Shown piece by piece: positions 1 to 7,145 of a stretch of DNA of 9,684 nt (positions are counted from its first letter, which is position 1; the number at the start of each line of letters is the position of its first letter). The notes beneath the pieces were generated by a model. That model had not been told where the DNA came from. It did no database searches and saw nothing but the letters and a program-made list of their open reading frames with translations. This stretch comes from an uncultured Shinella sp. (lineage in GTDB: Bacteria; Pseudomonadota; Alphaproteobacteria; Rhizobiales; Rhizobiaceae), in NCBI GenBank assembly GCA_946886325.1, contig CAMPIK010000061.1:1-9684 (forward strand), in the 5' to 3' direction. The position numbers and the translations under genes are program-made.

Positions 1-1458
1 GGCGCCGATGTTCGCCGGATGGAGAAAGCGCTGGCCGGGTTCGGCGGCGCGATTGTCTTCCTCGCGCACAATCCGCTGGATGCGTTCTGGACGGATCGGC
101 CCGCAGAACCGCTCGGCCGCGTCGTGATCCAGGCGAATGACCATGCCGGGGAATGGGCGAAGGACAAGCTGCCCAGGATGGCGGAAGCGACCGGCAAGGC
201 CGGCGCGGATGTGCTCGCCGTCACCGACCCCTCCTCCATCGCCTGGATCTTCAACATCCGCGGCAATGACGTGCCGCATACGCCGCATCCGCTGGCCCGC
301 GCCATCGTCCCGGCCGACGGCCGGCCGCTGCTCTTCATCGACAAGCGCAAGACCGGCATCGAGGAAGAGGCCTACCTCACGCAACTGGCGGATCTGCTTC
401 CGCCATCGGATTTCCTTGAGTCAGTCCGCGCCCTCTCCCGCGAGGGCAAGCGCATCCTGATCGACCCGGACCAGGCGCCCTTCGCGCTGTCCGAAGCGAT
501 CCGCACGGCAGGCGGCACGGTCGTCGAGGCGATCGATCCGGCCCGTCTGCCGCGTGCCCGCAAGAACGCAGCCGAGCTTCAGGGCTCGGCCAAGGCGCAT
601 CTCCAGGACGGGGCGGCGATGGTCGAGTTTCTCGCCTGGCTCGACGTCTGCGAGCCGGGCACGCTGACCGAAATCGACGCCACGCAACGGCTCGAACAGG
701 TCCGCCGCAATGTCGGCGAGCGCATGCAGAACCCGCTGAAGGACATTTCCTTCGACACGATTGCAGGCGCCGCCGAACACGCGGCAATCATGCATTATCG
801 CGTGACGACGGACAGCGACACGCGGATCGACGGCGGCACGCTGTTCCTCGTCGATTCCGGCGGCCAGTATGTCAACGGCACCACGGATATCACCCGCACG
901 GTCGCGATCGGCGAGGTGCCGGAGGAGCAGAAGCGCTTCTTCACGCTGGTCCTGAAAGGCATGATCGCCATCAGCACGGCCCGCTTTCCCAAGGGTTCGC
1001 GCGGCTGCGACCTCGATCCGCTGGCGCGCATCGCGCTCTGGAAGGCGGGCGCCGATTTCGCCCATGGCACCGGCCACGGCGTCGGCTCCTATCTCTCCGT
1101 GCACGAAGGCCCGCAGCGCATTTCGCGGCTCTCCACGCAGGAGCTGCTGCCCGGCATGATCCTGTCGAACGAGCCGGGCTACTACCGCCCCGGCGCCTTC
1201 GGCATCCGCATCGAGAACCTCGTGCATGTGCTGGAGCCGGCGCCGGTCGAGGGCGGCGATATCGACATGATGGCCTTTGCCACGCTCACCTTCTGCCCGA
1301 TCGACCGGCGGCTCGTCGTCCCTGCCTTGCTGACCGACGAGGAACTCGGCTGGCTGAACGCCTATCACGCCGAAACGCGCGAAAAACTTTCGCCGCTGAT
1401 CGAGGACGAGGAGATCCGGGCCTGGCTCGACCAGGCGACGGCGGAGATCACCCGATAA
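1..1458 (+). CDS. Aminopeptidase P family (M24B) metallopeptidase, 5' end missing
   Basis: Xaa-Pro aminopeptidase: a dinuclear metal cytosolic exopeptidase that removes an N-terminal residue preceding proline. The frame is open from base 1, so the gene starts outside the window; 485 codons are present. The ATG at 19 is internal, because the preceding codons (GADVRR) read as family sequence. Long aminopeptidase P proteins have about 600 residues, so roughly 120-130 are missing. Counting from the first codon, residues up to about 190 hold creatinase-N-like sequence, followed by the pita-bread catalytic domain. The five metal ligands are visible: D285 (LFLVDSGG), D296 (TTDITRT), H359 (HGTGHGVG), E391 (SNEPGYY) and E405 (IRIENL). 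The last 60 or so residues match the M24 C-terminal extension (FATLTFCPIDRRLV). The TAA stop lies inside the 3' end of the convergent azlD gene. The family call is firm; the exact substrate is not shown. Confidence 0.95.
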   Translation, partial: GADVRRMEKALAGFGGAIVFLAHNPLDAFWTDRPAEPLGRVVIQANDHAGEWAKDKLPRMAEATGKAGADVLAVTDPSSIAWIFNIRGNDVPHTPHPLARAIVPADGRPLLFIDKRKTGIEEEAYLTQLADLLPPSDFLESVRALSREGKRILIDPDQAPFALSEAIRTAGGTVVEAIDPARLPRARKNAAELQGSAKAHLQDGAAMVEFLAWLDVCEPGTLTEIDATQRLEQVRRNVGERMQNPLKDISFDTIAGAAEHAAIMHYRVTTDSDTRIDGGTLFLVDSGGQYVNGTTDITRTVAIGEVPEEQKRFFTLVLKGMIAISTARFPKGSRGCDLDPLARIALWKAGADFAHGTGHGVGSYLSVHEGPQRISRLSTQELLPGMILSNEPGYYRPGAFGIRIENLVHVLEPAPVEGGDIDMMAFATLTFCPIDRRLVVPALLTDEELGWLNAYHAETREKLSPLIEDEEIRAWLDQATAEITR

Positions 1459-1765
1459 GGTGACGCATCGCCATGACGACGAGCCAGCCGGCGGCGAGCA
1501 TCGGAAAGACCGAGAAGCGCAGGCCGACGGCGAAGGCGACGAGCAAGGCGAGGGTTACGTCGAGTCCACCCGTTACGGCAGCCGGCGCGACCAGCGTCGT
1601 CAGAACGGCGGCCGGAACGGCATTCAGCGCCGCTTCCACGCGCGGCGGAATGCGCGACATGCGCGTGATCATCACATAGCCGCCGATGCGCGTCAGGAAC
1701 GTCGCCAGCGCGCCGAACAGGATGATCATCACGGTATTGGCGTGAAACAGGTCTTCCATCGTCAC
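1448..1765 (-). CDS. azlD: AzlD family branched-chain amino acid exporter, small subunit
   Basis: Small membrane subunit of an AzlCD-type exporter for branched-chain amino acids. The protein has 105 residues, usual for AzlD, with about four hydrophobic segments: roughly residues 9-30, 43-62, 67-82 and 84-102. Early in the protein it carries TFLTRIGGYVM and then RIPPRVEAALNAVPAAVL, both typical of the family. The proposed start is the GTG at 1765. It overlaps the azlC stop in a GTGA arrangement, which indicates translational coupling. An ATG two codons later (1759) is the alternative and would cost only two residues. The 3' end overlaps the convergent aminopeptidase P gene by 11 bp, leaving no room for a separate terminator. 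Family assignment comes from sequence resemblance and adjacency to azlC; the actual transported substrate is not visible. Confidence 0.9.
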   Translation of the reverse strand: MTMEDLFHANTVMIILFGALATFLTRIGGYVMITRMSRIPPRVEAALNAVPAAVLTTLVAPAAVTGGLDVTLALLVAFAVGLRFSVFPMLAAGWLVVMAMRHLIG

Positions 1766-2496
1766 ACCTTCTCCGCCACCGCATCGTCACCAGGGGCGCC
1801 CGTCCGGTCGCCGTCGAGCGGCAGAACGGCGGCAACCAGAACACCGGCGAGCGCGCCGAGGCTGACATGCCAGGGCGATCCGACGACGTTGAACGCGACG
1901 ATCGATCCGACCGCGGAAACGGCCACGACCGGCAGCCAGTTGGCGCGGCTGCGGAACCCGAGCTCGAGACCCATGAAGTAAATCGGCAGCAGCACATCGA
2001 TACCGATCGCCTTCGGATCGCCGATGACGTTGCCGAGCAGGCCGCCGACGACCGTCAGCGTCAGCCAGGGCACGTAGATGATCAGCGCCAGCACGAGATA
2101 CCAGACGAACCCGACCCGGCGCCCCGTCTCGCCCCGCCGTTCGGCTTCCGCGAATTGCGGATCGACGAGCAGGAAGAGGCCGACGATCTTCTGCCACAGC
2201 GTGAAATGACGGATGTGCTTGGCGATCGCCGCCGAATAAAGCACGTGGCGGAAGTTCACGGCGAAGATCGAGAGCACGACGATCCAGGGCGCGACATCGT
2301 GGCTGAAGAGTTCGACGCCGACGAGCTGGCTCGCGCCCGCATAGATCGTGGCGCTCATCAGCGTCGCCTCGGCGATGGTCAGGCCGTTGTGCACGGCGAC
2401 GGCGCCGAAGAGCACGCCGAAGGGGGCTGCGGAAAGGATGATGGCCAATCCGCGCCTGATAGCGTCGCGGATTTCATCGGCGGTCTCTGAAGTCAT
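1762..2496 (-). CDS. azlC: AzlC family branched-chain amino acid exporter, large subunit
   Basis: Large membrane subunit of the AzlCD exporter in the inner membrane, 244 residues from the chosen start. Family landmarks are AAPFGVLFGA at 23-32, IYAGASQLVG at 51-60, NFRHVLYSAA at 81-90 and DPQFAE at 112-117. About seven to eight hydrophobic segments are spread over the protein, and the C-terminal 15 or so residues are polar. The open frame continues upstream to a start at 2562, but those 22 extra residues are arginine-rich and unlike the family. The ATG at 2496 gives the usual AzlC N-terminus (short polar head, then RRGLAIILSAAPFG). Only a weak purine-rich ribosome site precedes it. The gene is coupled to azlD by a 4-bp overlap and lies 144 bp after panB on the same strand. 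AzlC homologues are known from Bacillus subtilis azaleucine resistance; export of leucine, isoleucine or valine here is inferred. Confidence 0.92.
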   Translation of the reverse strand: MTSETADEIRDAIRRGLAIILSAAPFGVLFGAVAVHNGLTIAEATLMSATIYAGASQLVGVELFSHDVAPWIVVLSIFAVNFRHVLYSAAIAKHIRHFTLWQKIVGLFLLVDPQFAEAERRGETGRRVGFVWYLVLALIIYVPWLTLTVVGGLLGNVIGDPKAIGIDVLLPIYFMGLELGFRSRANWLPVVAVSAVGSIVAFNVVGSPWHVSLGALAGVLVAAVLPLDGDRTGAPGDDAVAEKV

Positions 2497-2566
2497 GAAC
2501 CTGCTGCTTCTTTCTCGTTTGACGCGAAGCCATAGAAGTTGGCCACCGCTGCGGCAAACCAATATG

Positions 2567-2584
2567 GCTGATGCAACGATCAGC
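2567..2584. repeat. Inverted repeat in the panB-azlC gap
   Basis: GCTGAT and ATCAGC form a perfect 6-bp inverted repeat with a 6-base loop (GCAACG). It sits between the palindrome at 2587-2598 and the azlC start. As RNA it would form a small hairpin in the azlC leader. No T-run follows, so it is not a canonical terminator. The function is unknown. Confidence 0.35.
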
Positions 2585-2586
2585 AG

Positions 2587-2598
2587 GATTGAACAATC
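2587..2598. promoter_or_regulatory. Perfect palindrome upstream of azlC, possible operator
   Basis: GATTG-AA-CAATC is a perfect 5-bp inverted repeat around a 2-bp centre, lying 91 bp upstream of the azlC start in the panB-azlC gap. In B. subtilis the azlCD genes are controlled by AzlB, an Lrp/AsnC-type regulator. A site for such a protein is conceivable, but no regulator gene is in the window. A palindrome this short can occur by chance. Confidence 0.2.
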
Positions 2599-2625
2599 GT
2601 GCGCATCAGCGCGCCCGCAATCGCC

Positions 2626-2640
2626 TCGGGACGGACCCGA
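2626..2640 (-). terminator. Small hairpin directly after the panB stop
   Basis: TCGGG and CCCGA form a perfect 5-bp stem with a 5-base loop, abutting the panB stop codon on its downstream side. There is no T-run after it, so it could be a weak transcription pause, an mRNA 3'-end protector or chance. If it does not terminate, azlCD could be read through from panCB. Confidence 0.25.
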
Positions 2641-3468
2641 TCAGGTCTTCTTCTTGATCTGGAACGTGTGTTCGGGACCGGGAAAGGTCCGCGCCTTCAC
2701 CTCTTCCGCGTAAGCCGCGAAGGCTTCGGAAATCACAGGCGCGAGATTGGCGAACTGCTTGACGAAGCGCGGCTTGAAATCGGTGAAGATGCCGAGCACG
2801 TCGTCGACCACCAGCACCTGACCGTCGCATTCCGGCGAGGCGCCGATGCCGATCGTGGGGGCGCGGACCTCGCTGGTGATCGCGCGCGCAACCGGCTCGA
2901 CCGTGCCCTCGATGACGATCGCGAAGGCGCCGGCATCGTCGATCGCCTTGGCGTCGCGGCGGATCTTCTCCACTTCCTTCTCGTTGCGGCCGAGCGAGCG
3001 GTAGCCGCCCGTCGTGTTGATGAGCTGCGGCATCAGGCCGACATGACCGAGGACCGGAATGCCGCGCTGGGTCAGGAAATCGACCGTCTCCGCCATCTCC
3101 GCCCCGCCCTCGAGCTTCACGGCGCTGCACCCGGTCTCCTTGAGGATGCGGGCGGCACTGCGGAAGGCGAGTTCCTTCGATTCCTGATAGGCGCCGAAGG
3201 GCATGTCGACAACGACGCAGGCGCGGTCGGAGCCGCGCATCACGGCCTGGCCGTGCGCGATCATCATGTCCATGGTGACGCCGACCGTCGATTCCAGGCC
3301 ATAGAGCACCATGCCGAGCGAATCGCCGACGAGCATGAAATCGACATGCGGATCGAGCAGCTTGGCAATGGGGGTCGTGTAGGCGGTGAGGCTGACGATC
3401 GGGCGGTCGCCCTTGAGCGCCGCGATATCGGCGGGCGCCAGACGCCGCTTGCTTGCATGTACGCTCAT
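2641..3468 (-). CDS. panB: 3-methyl-2-oxobutanoate hydroxymethyltransferase
   Basis: Transfers a hydroxymethyl group from 5,10-methylenetetrahydrofolate to 2-oxoisovalerate, giving ketopantoate: the committed step of pantothenate (and so CoA) synthesis, in the cytosol. The protein has 275 residues and covers the full TIM-barrel family length. Expected active-site residues are visible: D49 in LVGDSLGM and D88 in VVVDMPFG (Mg2+ ligands), K118 and E120 in KLEGG, and E187 in VIEGT (the general base position). GHVGLMPQ at 141-148 is a further signature. The ATG at 3468 was chosen over an upstream in-frame start at 3486, because AAAGGTGG lies 8 bases before it and family N-termini begin about here. 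It starts one base after the panC stop, so panC and panB form a coupled operon. The partner steps PanE/IlvC and PanD are not in the window. Confidence 0.97.
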   Translation of the reverse strand: MSVHASKRRLAPADIAALKGDRPIVSLTAYTTPIAKLLDPHVDFMLVGDSLGMVLYGLESTVGVTMDMMIAHGQAVMRGSDRACVVVDMPFGAYQESKELAFRSAARILKETGCSAVKLEGGAEMAETVDFLTQRGIPVLGHVGLMPQLINTTGGYRSLGRNEKEVEKIRRDAKAIDDAGAFAIVIEGTVEPVARAITSEVRAPTIGIGASPECDGQVLVVDDVLGIFTDFKPRFVKQFANLAPVISEAFAAYAEEVKARTFPGPEHTFQIKKKT

Positions 3469-3469
3469 G

Positions 3470-4345
3470 TCACGCCACCTTTGCAAATGCGTTGGATTTC
3501 GGATCGATCACCCGGTTGTCGAGCAGTTTCGTGCTCCCGAAGCGAACGAAAAGCAACAGAAGCACAGGCCCGTCGCCAATGTCTGTCAGTTCGTCCAGCG
3601 TCGAGGGGTCGCGAAGTGCGACGACCTCCGGCCGGGCCAGCGGCTCGGCGGCGAGGAATTCACGGACCGATTGCTCGACCGCACGCGGGTCCGTCGCGCC
3701 ACCAGCGATCAGCCGTTCGGCCTCGTCGAGCGCCTTCGGAACGATCGCCGCAGCACTGCGCTCGTCGGGTGTCAGGTAGACATTGCGCGAGGAACAGGCG
3801 AGCCCGTCCGCCTCGCGCACCGTCGCGACGCCGACCACCTCGACGGGCTCGGCAAGGTCTTCCACCATGCGGCGGATGATCGTGAGCTGCTGGTAGTCCT
3901 TCTCGCCGAAATAGGCCCGGTCCGGCCCGACGATGTTGAAGAGCTTGGTGACGACGGTCGCGACGCCGGCGAAATGGCCCGGCCGGACCGCGCCTTCGAG
4001 GTCGGCGCCAAGCGACGGCACGTCGACCACGGTTGCCATCGGGCGCGGATACATTTCTTCGACGGGCGGCGCGAAGAGAAAGGCGACGCCCCCCTCCTCC
4101 AGCATCGCCTGGTCGCGCGGAAGGTCGCGCGGATAGCGGGTCAGGTCCTCGTTGGCGCCGAACTGCAGCGGGTTGACGAAGATCGTCGCGACGACGATGT
4201 CGTTTTCCGCACGCGCGCGGCGCACGAGCTCCATATGGCCGACATGCAGATAGCCCATGGTCGGCACGAGGCCGATGGTGCGTCCGTCGAGCCGGTGCGT
4301 CGCGAGGGCCGCGCGCAGCTCCGCAATGGTGGTAATCGTCCGCAT
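3470..4345 (-). CDS. panC: Pantoate--beta-alanine ligase (pantothenate synthetase)
   Basis: Joins pantoate and beta-alanine with ATP, through a pantoyl-adenylate intermediate, to give pantothenate. The protein has 291 residues, close to the usual 280-290. Visible signatures of the nucleotidyltransferase fold are [10 protein letters not shown] at 28-37 (HxGH-type motif, H34 and H37), FVNPLQFG at 56-63, GEKDYQQL at 147-154 (K149) and [12 protein letters not shown] at 180-191 (S185, S186, R187). The ATG at 4345 is preceded by GGAGG with a 9-base spacer. The open frame extends upstream to 4393, but those residues are not family-like and would lie over the ribosome-binding site. It is the first gene of the leftward panC-panB unit and is transcribed from the divergent region shared with the RNA helicase. 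No active-site residue I looked for is missing. Confidence 0.97.
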   Translation of the reverse strand: MRTITTIAELRAALATHRLDGRTIGLVPTMGYLHVGHMELVRRARAENDIVVATIFVNPLQFGANEDLTRYPRDLPRDQAMLEEGGVAFLFAPPVEEMYPRPMATVVDVPSLGADLEGAVRPGHFAGVATVVTKLFNIVGPDRAYFGEKDYQQLTIIRRMVEDLAEPVEVVGVATVREADGLACSSRNVYLTPDERSAAAIVPKALDEAERLIAGGATDPRAVEQSVREFLAAEPLARPEVVALRDPSTLDELTDIGDGPVLLLLFVRFGSTKLLDNRVIDPKSNAFAKVA

Positions 4346-4429
4346 CGGATGGATCCTCCAATCCTCGGCGCCCTCTCCCGTTGGCGCGGCCACCGTCGCG
4401 GCATCTCGACCGTCTTCGGGTGGCGGCGT

Positions 4430-4458
4430 TTTCTATCTTGTGCAGCGCAAAAAGACAA
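4430..4458 (-). promoter_or_regulatory. Possible housekeeping promoter for panCB
   Basis: On the minus strand, TTGTCT (4458-4453), a 17-base spacer and TAGAAA (4435-4430) partly match the -35 and -10 elements of the major sigma factor. They would give a leader of roughly 75-80 bases before panC. The -10 match is modest, and the -35 lies within the tandem repeat at 4445-4473. This is a weak call based on position and partial consensus only. Confidence 0.25.
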
Positions 4459-4473
4459 TGCGCAAAGGACAAT
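4445..4473. repeat. Imperfect tandem repeat in the panC/helicase divergent region
   Basis: GCGCAAAAAGACAAT (4445-4459) is followed directly by GCGCAAAGGACAAT (4460-4473). The two copies differ by one base in length and one substitution. This A-rich patch stands out in a GC-rich surround and overlaps the possible panC -35 element. Tandem 14-15-bp units in a divergent promoter region could be a regulator binding site, but no known operator was recognised. Confidence 0.5.
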
Positions 4474-4518
4474 CGAAGCCCTGTGCTGCGCGGATGGCTG
4501 CCCTGTCGAATGCCCCCT

Positions 4519-4543
4519 GTACTTTTCGGCCACTTCCAAGTAC
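4519..4543. promoter_or_regulatory. Dyad GTACTT-N13-AAGTAC in the divergent region
   Basis: A perfect 6-bp inverted repeat with a 13-base spacer lies about 100 bp upstream of the helicase start and 174 bp upstream of panC. It could be an operator for a dimeric regulator or a stem in the helicase leader RNA. No known binding motif was recognised, so the functional reading is speculative; only the symmetry is seen. Confidence 0.3.
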
Positions 4544-4557
4544 GAAGCGGACGAAAC

Positions 4558-4594
4558 AAGGCTGGCGCCGTGCCGGCCACGGCTGGCGTGCCTT
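4558..4594 (+). repeat. Composite hairpin upstream of the RNA helicase
   Basis: GCCGTG (4567-4572) pairs with CACGGC (4578-4583) over a 5-base loop. An outer pair, AAGGC (4558-4562) with GCCTT (4590-4594), encloses it. If transcribed, this would form a stable hairpin ending 47 bases before the helicase ATG. Some DEAD-box helicase genes have long structured leaders, so a post-transcriptional role is possible, but no start of transcription is established here. Confidence 0.35.
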
Positions 4595-4641
4595 ATCCCC
4601 AGGGACCCGGCACGCACGATCCGAATTCCGAAAGACCCGCA

Positions 4642-6591
4642 ATGACCGATTTCGAAGGCCTCGTTCCGGCGATGGCAAACGCGTTGACGAAACGCGGCTA
4701 CACGACACTGACACCCGTCCAGCAGGCGGTCATCGACCCCGCACTTGCCGATGCCGACGCGCTCGTCTCGGCGCAGACCGGCTCCGGCAAGACCGTCGCC
4801 TTCGGCCTTGCAATCGCCCCGACGCTGCTTAGCGGATCCGACCGCTTCGAGCGCGCCGAAGCGCCGCTGGCACTCGTCATCGCCCCGACGCGCGAACTGG
4901 CACTCCAGGTCAAGCGCGAACTCGAATGGCTCTACGAACTGACCGGCGCGACCATCGCGTCCTGCGTCGGCGGCATGGACATGCGCAACGAGCGGCGCTC
5001 GCTGGAGCGCGGCGCCCATATCGTCGTCGGCACGCCCGGCCGCCTGCGCGACCATATCACGCGCGGTTCCCTCGACCTCTCCGCCCTCCGCGCCGTCGTG
5101 CTCGACGAGGCCGACGAGATGCTCGATCTCGGCTTCCGCGAAGACCTCGAGTTCATTCTCGAAGCCGCACCGGATGAACGGCGCACGCTGATGTTCTCGG
5201 CAACGGTGCCGCCGGCGATCGCCAAGCTTGCCAAAAGCTACCAGCGCGACGCCGTACGCGTGACGACGGCGGCCGAAAGCAGCCAGCATGTCGACATCGA
5301 CTACCGCGCTTTGCTGACCGCGCCTGCCGACCGCGAGAACGCCATCATCAACGTGCTGCGCTTTTACGAGGCGAAGACCGCCATCGTCTTCTGTTCGACC
5401 CGCGCCGCCGTCAACCACCTGACGGCCCGCTTCAACAATCGCGGCTTCTCCGTCGTCGCGCTCTCCGGCGAACTCAGCCAGAACGAGCGTACGCATGCGC
5501 TTCAGGCGATGCGCGACGGCCGCGCCCGCGTCTGTATCGCGACCGACGTCGCGGCGCGCGGCATCGACCTGCCGAACCTCGAACTCGTCATCCATGCCGA
5601 TCTGCCGACCAATCCGGACACGCTGCTTCACCGCAGCGGCCGCACCGGCCGCGCCGGGCGCAAGGGGGTCAGCGCGCTGATCATCCCGCTCAACGCGCGC
5701 CGCAAGGCCGAGCGGCTCCTGATGGGTGCGAGCGTCAAGGCCAACTGGGGCAAGCCGCCGGCCGCCGAGGATATCCTCCAGCGCGACGACGAGCGGCTTT
5801 TGGCCGACCCGGTTCTCAGCGAAACGATCGGCGAGGATGAAAACGCCTTCATCGACCAGTTGCTGGAGACCCACGGCCCCCGCCAGGTCGCCGCCGCCTT
5901 CGCCCGTCTCTACCGGGCCGGCCGGTCGGCGCCCGAAGACCTGATCGAAGTCTCGCTCGAGGAGCGCAAGCCGCGCGACCGTGTGCAGTCCGGTGAAAAC
6001 TTCCCGGTCACGCCACGCCGGCCGCGCGAGGAATTCGGCCCGAGCCGCTGGTTCTCGCTCTCCGTCGGCCGCAAGCAGAGCGCGGAACCGCGCTGGCTGA
6101 TCCCGATGCTCTGCCGCGCCGGCGACATCACCAAGAACGAGATCGGCGCGATCAAGATGCAGATGGAGGAGACCTATGTGGAGCTCTCCGCCGCAAGCGC
6201 CGATGGTTTTCTCAAGAAGCTCGGCCCGAACCGCATGCTGGAAAAGGGCATCCGCCTGACCCCGATCGAGGGCCAGCCGGATCTTTCCAACCGCAATCAG
6301 GACCGGCAGGATCGCCCGAAGTTTGACCGTCCGAAGCCGATGGCCGAGCGGGCGACGGACGCGCCGCGCTACGACAAGAAGCCGAAGAAGCCGTTCAGCG
6401 CAGCACCGGCCACTGAAGACCGGTCGAGCGAGCGCCCCGCCAAGAAGAAGTTCGAGGCGCGGCCGCAGGGCGAAAAGCCGACCTGGGAGAAGAAGCCCGG
6501 CAAGTTTGCAAAGAACAAGGGTGACCGCCCGGCTGCCGAGGGTGCGGCGCCGGTCAACAAGAAGAAGAAGGCCAGGAAGGCCAACGGCTGA
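4642..6591 (+). CDS. DEAD-box ATP-dependent RNA helicase, DbpA/CsdA type with basic tail
   Basis: ATP-driven RNA unwinding enzyme, probably in ribosome assembly or RNA remodelling. The protein has 649 residues. Motifs in order: Q motif TPVQQAVI 24-31, Walker A AQTGSGKT 44-51, PTRELA 82-87, TPGR 131-134, DEAD 155-158, SAT 186-188, IVFCSTR 248-254, ATDVAARGIDL 300-310 and HRSGRTGRAGR 330-340. All core motifs are intact. Residues about 468-548 (RWFSLSVG through KGIRLTPIEG) look like the DbpA-type RNA-binding domain, which in E. coli DbpA targets 23S rRNA. The last 100 residues are a disordered, lysine- and arginine-rich tail. The ATG at 4642 fits the family N-terminus (TDFEGLVPAMANALTKRGY). The frame stays open upstream to 4381 but encodes nothing family-like. 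The ribosome site (GAAAGA, 4630-4635) is weak. Which of DbpA, DeaD/CsdA or RhlE is the true orthologue is not certain, so no symbol is given. Confidence 0.94.
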   Translation: MTDFEGLVPAMANALTKRGYTTLTPVQQAVIDPALADADALVSAQTGSGKTVAFGLAIAPTLLSGSDRFERAEAPLALVIAPTRELALQVKRELEWLYELTGATIASCVGGMDMRNERRSLERGAHIVVGTPGRLRDHITRGSLDLSALRAVVLDEADEMLDLGFREDLEFILEAAPDERRTLMFSATVPPAIAKLAKSYQRDAVRVTTAAESSQHVDIDYRALLTAPADRENAIINVLRFYEAKTAIVFCSTRAAVNHLTARFNNRGFSVVALSGELSQNERTHALQAMRDGRARVCIATDVAARGIDLPNLELVIHADLPTNPDTLLHRSGRTGRAGRKGVSALIIPLNARRKAERLLMGASVKANWGKPPAAEDILQRDDERLLADPVLSETIGEDENAFIDQLLETHGPRQVAAAFARLYRAGRSAPEDLIEVSLEERKPRDRVQSGENFPVTPRRPREEFGPSRWFSLSVGRKQSAEPRWLIPMLCRAGDITKNEIGAIKMQMEETYVELSAASADGFLKKLGPNRMLEKGIRLTPIEGQPDLSNRNQDRQDRPKFDRPKPMAERATDAPRYDKKPKKPFSAAPATEDRSSERPAKKKFEARPQGEKPTWEKKPGKFAKNKGDRPAAEGAAPVNKKKKARKANG

Positions 6592-6626
6592 CGTCATCTG
6601 ATCGTTAATGTGGTCGAGCGTCAGCC
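6586..6626. terminator. Inverted repeat at the helicase end, possible bidirectional 3' structure
   Basis: GGCTGACG (6586-6593, containing the helicase stop codon) is repeated in inverse as CGTCAGCC (6619-6626): an 8-bp perfect stem with a 25-base loop. A smaller GCCG-AATG-CGGC hairpin follows at 6624-6635. The region is the 53-bp gap between two convergent genes, where a shared terminator would be expected. There is no clear T-run, so this may instead be a 3'-end stabilising structure. Confidence 0.35.
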
Positions 6627-6644
6627 GAATGCGGCATCAGCCGC

Positions 6645-7082
6645 TCAGGCGGCCTTGACGATCTCGGTCAGTTCGACCTCGAACATCACGTCGCGTCCGG
6701 CGAGCGGATGGTTGGCATCGACGGTAATGTCGTCGCTGCAGACCTCGACGACGCTCAGCGTCATCGGCGTGCCGGCCTTCGAGGTCGCCTGAAGCTGCAT
6801 GCCGGGCTTGACGTCCAGATTGGCCGGAATGGCCGCCTTGGCGAGCTTCTGGACCTTGGCCGGATCGCGCGGCCCGAAGGCCTCTTCCGCCGGCAGCTTG
6901 ACCGTGCGCGCATCGCCGACATCCATGCCGACGACCTTTTCTTCCAGGCCGGTCAGGATCTGCCCCGCGCCGATCTCGAACTCGAGCGGCTCGCGATTCT
7001 TCGATGTGTCGAAGGGCGTGCCATCCACAAGCATGCCTGTGTAATGGATGCGCACGGTGTCGCCGTTCTTTGCTGCTGTCAT
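6645..7082 (-). CDS. FKBP-type peptidyl-prolyl cis-trans isomerase, SlyD-like
   Basis: Prolyl isomerase and probable folding chaperone, cytosolic because no signal peptide is seen. The protein has 145 residues. The N-terminal FKBP half contains RIHYTGMLVDGTPFDTS (11-27, with Y14 and D25 of the active site) and the QILTGLEEKVVGM segment (41-53). An inserted flap-like region follows from about 69 to 125 (AFGPRDP... VDANHPLAG, the latter a signature of SlyD-type proteins). The chain then returns to the FKBP fold in DVMFEVELTEI. The histidine- and cysteine-rich metal-binding tail of E. coli SlyD is absent; the protein ends EIVKAA. A good ribosome site, AAAGGG, lies 8 bases before the ATG. The gene stands alone, convergent with the helicase and divergent from the TIGR02587 gene. 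The exact client proteins cannot be read from sequence. Confidence 0.94.
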   Translation of the reverse strand: MTAAKNGDTVRIHYTGMLVDGTPFDTSKNREPLEFEIGAGQILTGLEEKVVGMDVGDARTVKLPAEEAFGPRDPAKVQKLAKAAIPANLDVKPGMQLQATSKAGTPMTLSVVEVCSDDITVDANHPLAGRDVMFEVELTEIVKAA

Positions 7083-7095
7083 GATGTGACCCTTT

Positions 7096-7145
7096 CAGTT
7101 GGGGTGGGCTTCAGCCGACACACGCTCTCGCATGACGACCAACTG
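7096..7145. repeat. Spaced inverted repeat in the FKBP/TIGR02587 divergent region
   Basis: CAGTTGG (7096-7102) and CCAACTG (7139-7145) form a perfect 7-bp inverted repeat separated by 36 bases. It lies just upstream of the FKBP gene in the 185-bp divergent region. It could be paired half-sites or a leader hairpin for the FKBP transcript, or chance. No recognised regulator motif was seen. Confidence 0.25.

Noticed and set aside
2599..3879. A 426-codon plus-strand open frame across panB and panC
   Set aside because: It is antisense to two well-conserved biosynthetic genes, crosses their junction, and shows the biased D/R/H/A composition of a shadow frame.
4381..4641. An 87-codon in-frame extension of the helicase upstream of 4642
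   Set aside because: It has no similarity to helicase N-termini, runs through the repeats and hairpin of the divergent region, and a normal DEAD-box start exists at 4642.
6369..6584. A 71-codon minus-strand frame with a hydrophobic start opposite the helicase tail
   Set aside because: The phenylalanine/leucine-rich look is simply the reverse of the AAG-rich lysine tail; there is no ribosome site or separate support.
4141..6597. An 818-codon open frame on the minus strand opposite the RNA helicase
   Set aside because: It is antisense to an intact, motif-complete helicase, overlaps the panC start, and reads as low-complexity A/G/R/D/V-rich sequence: the expected shadow of a GC-rich gene.
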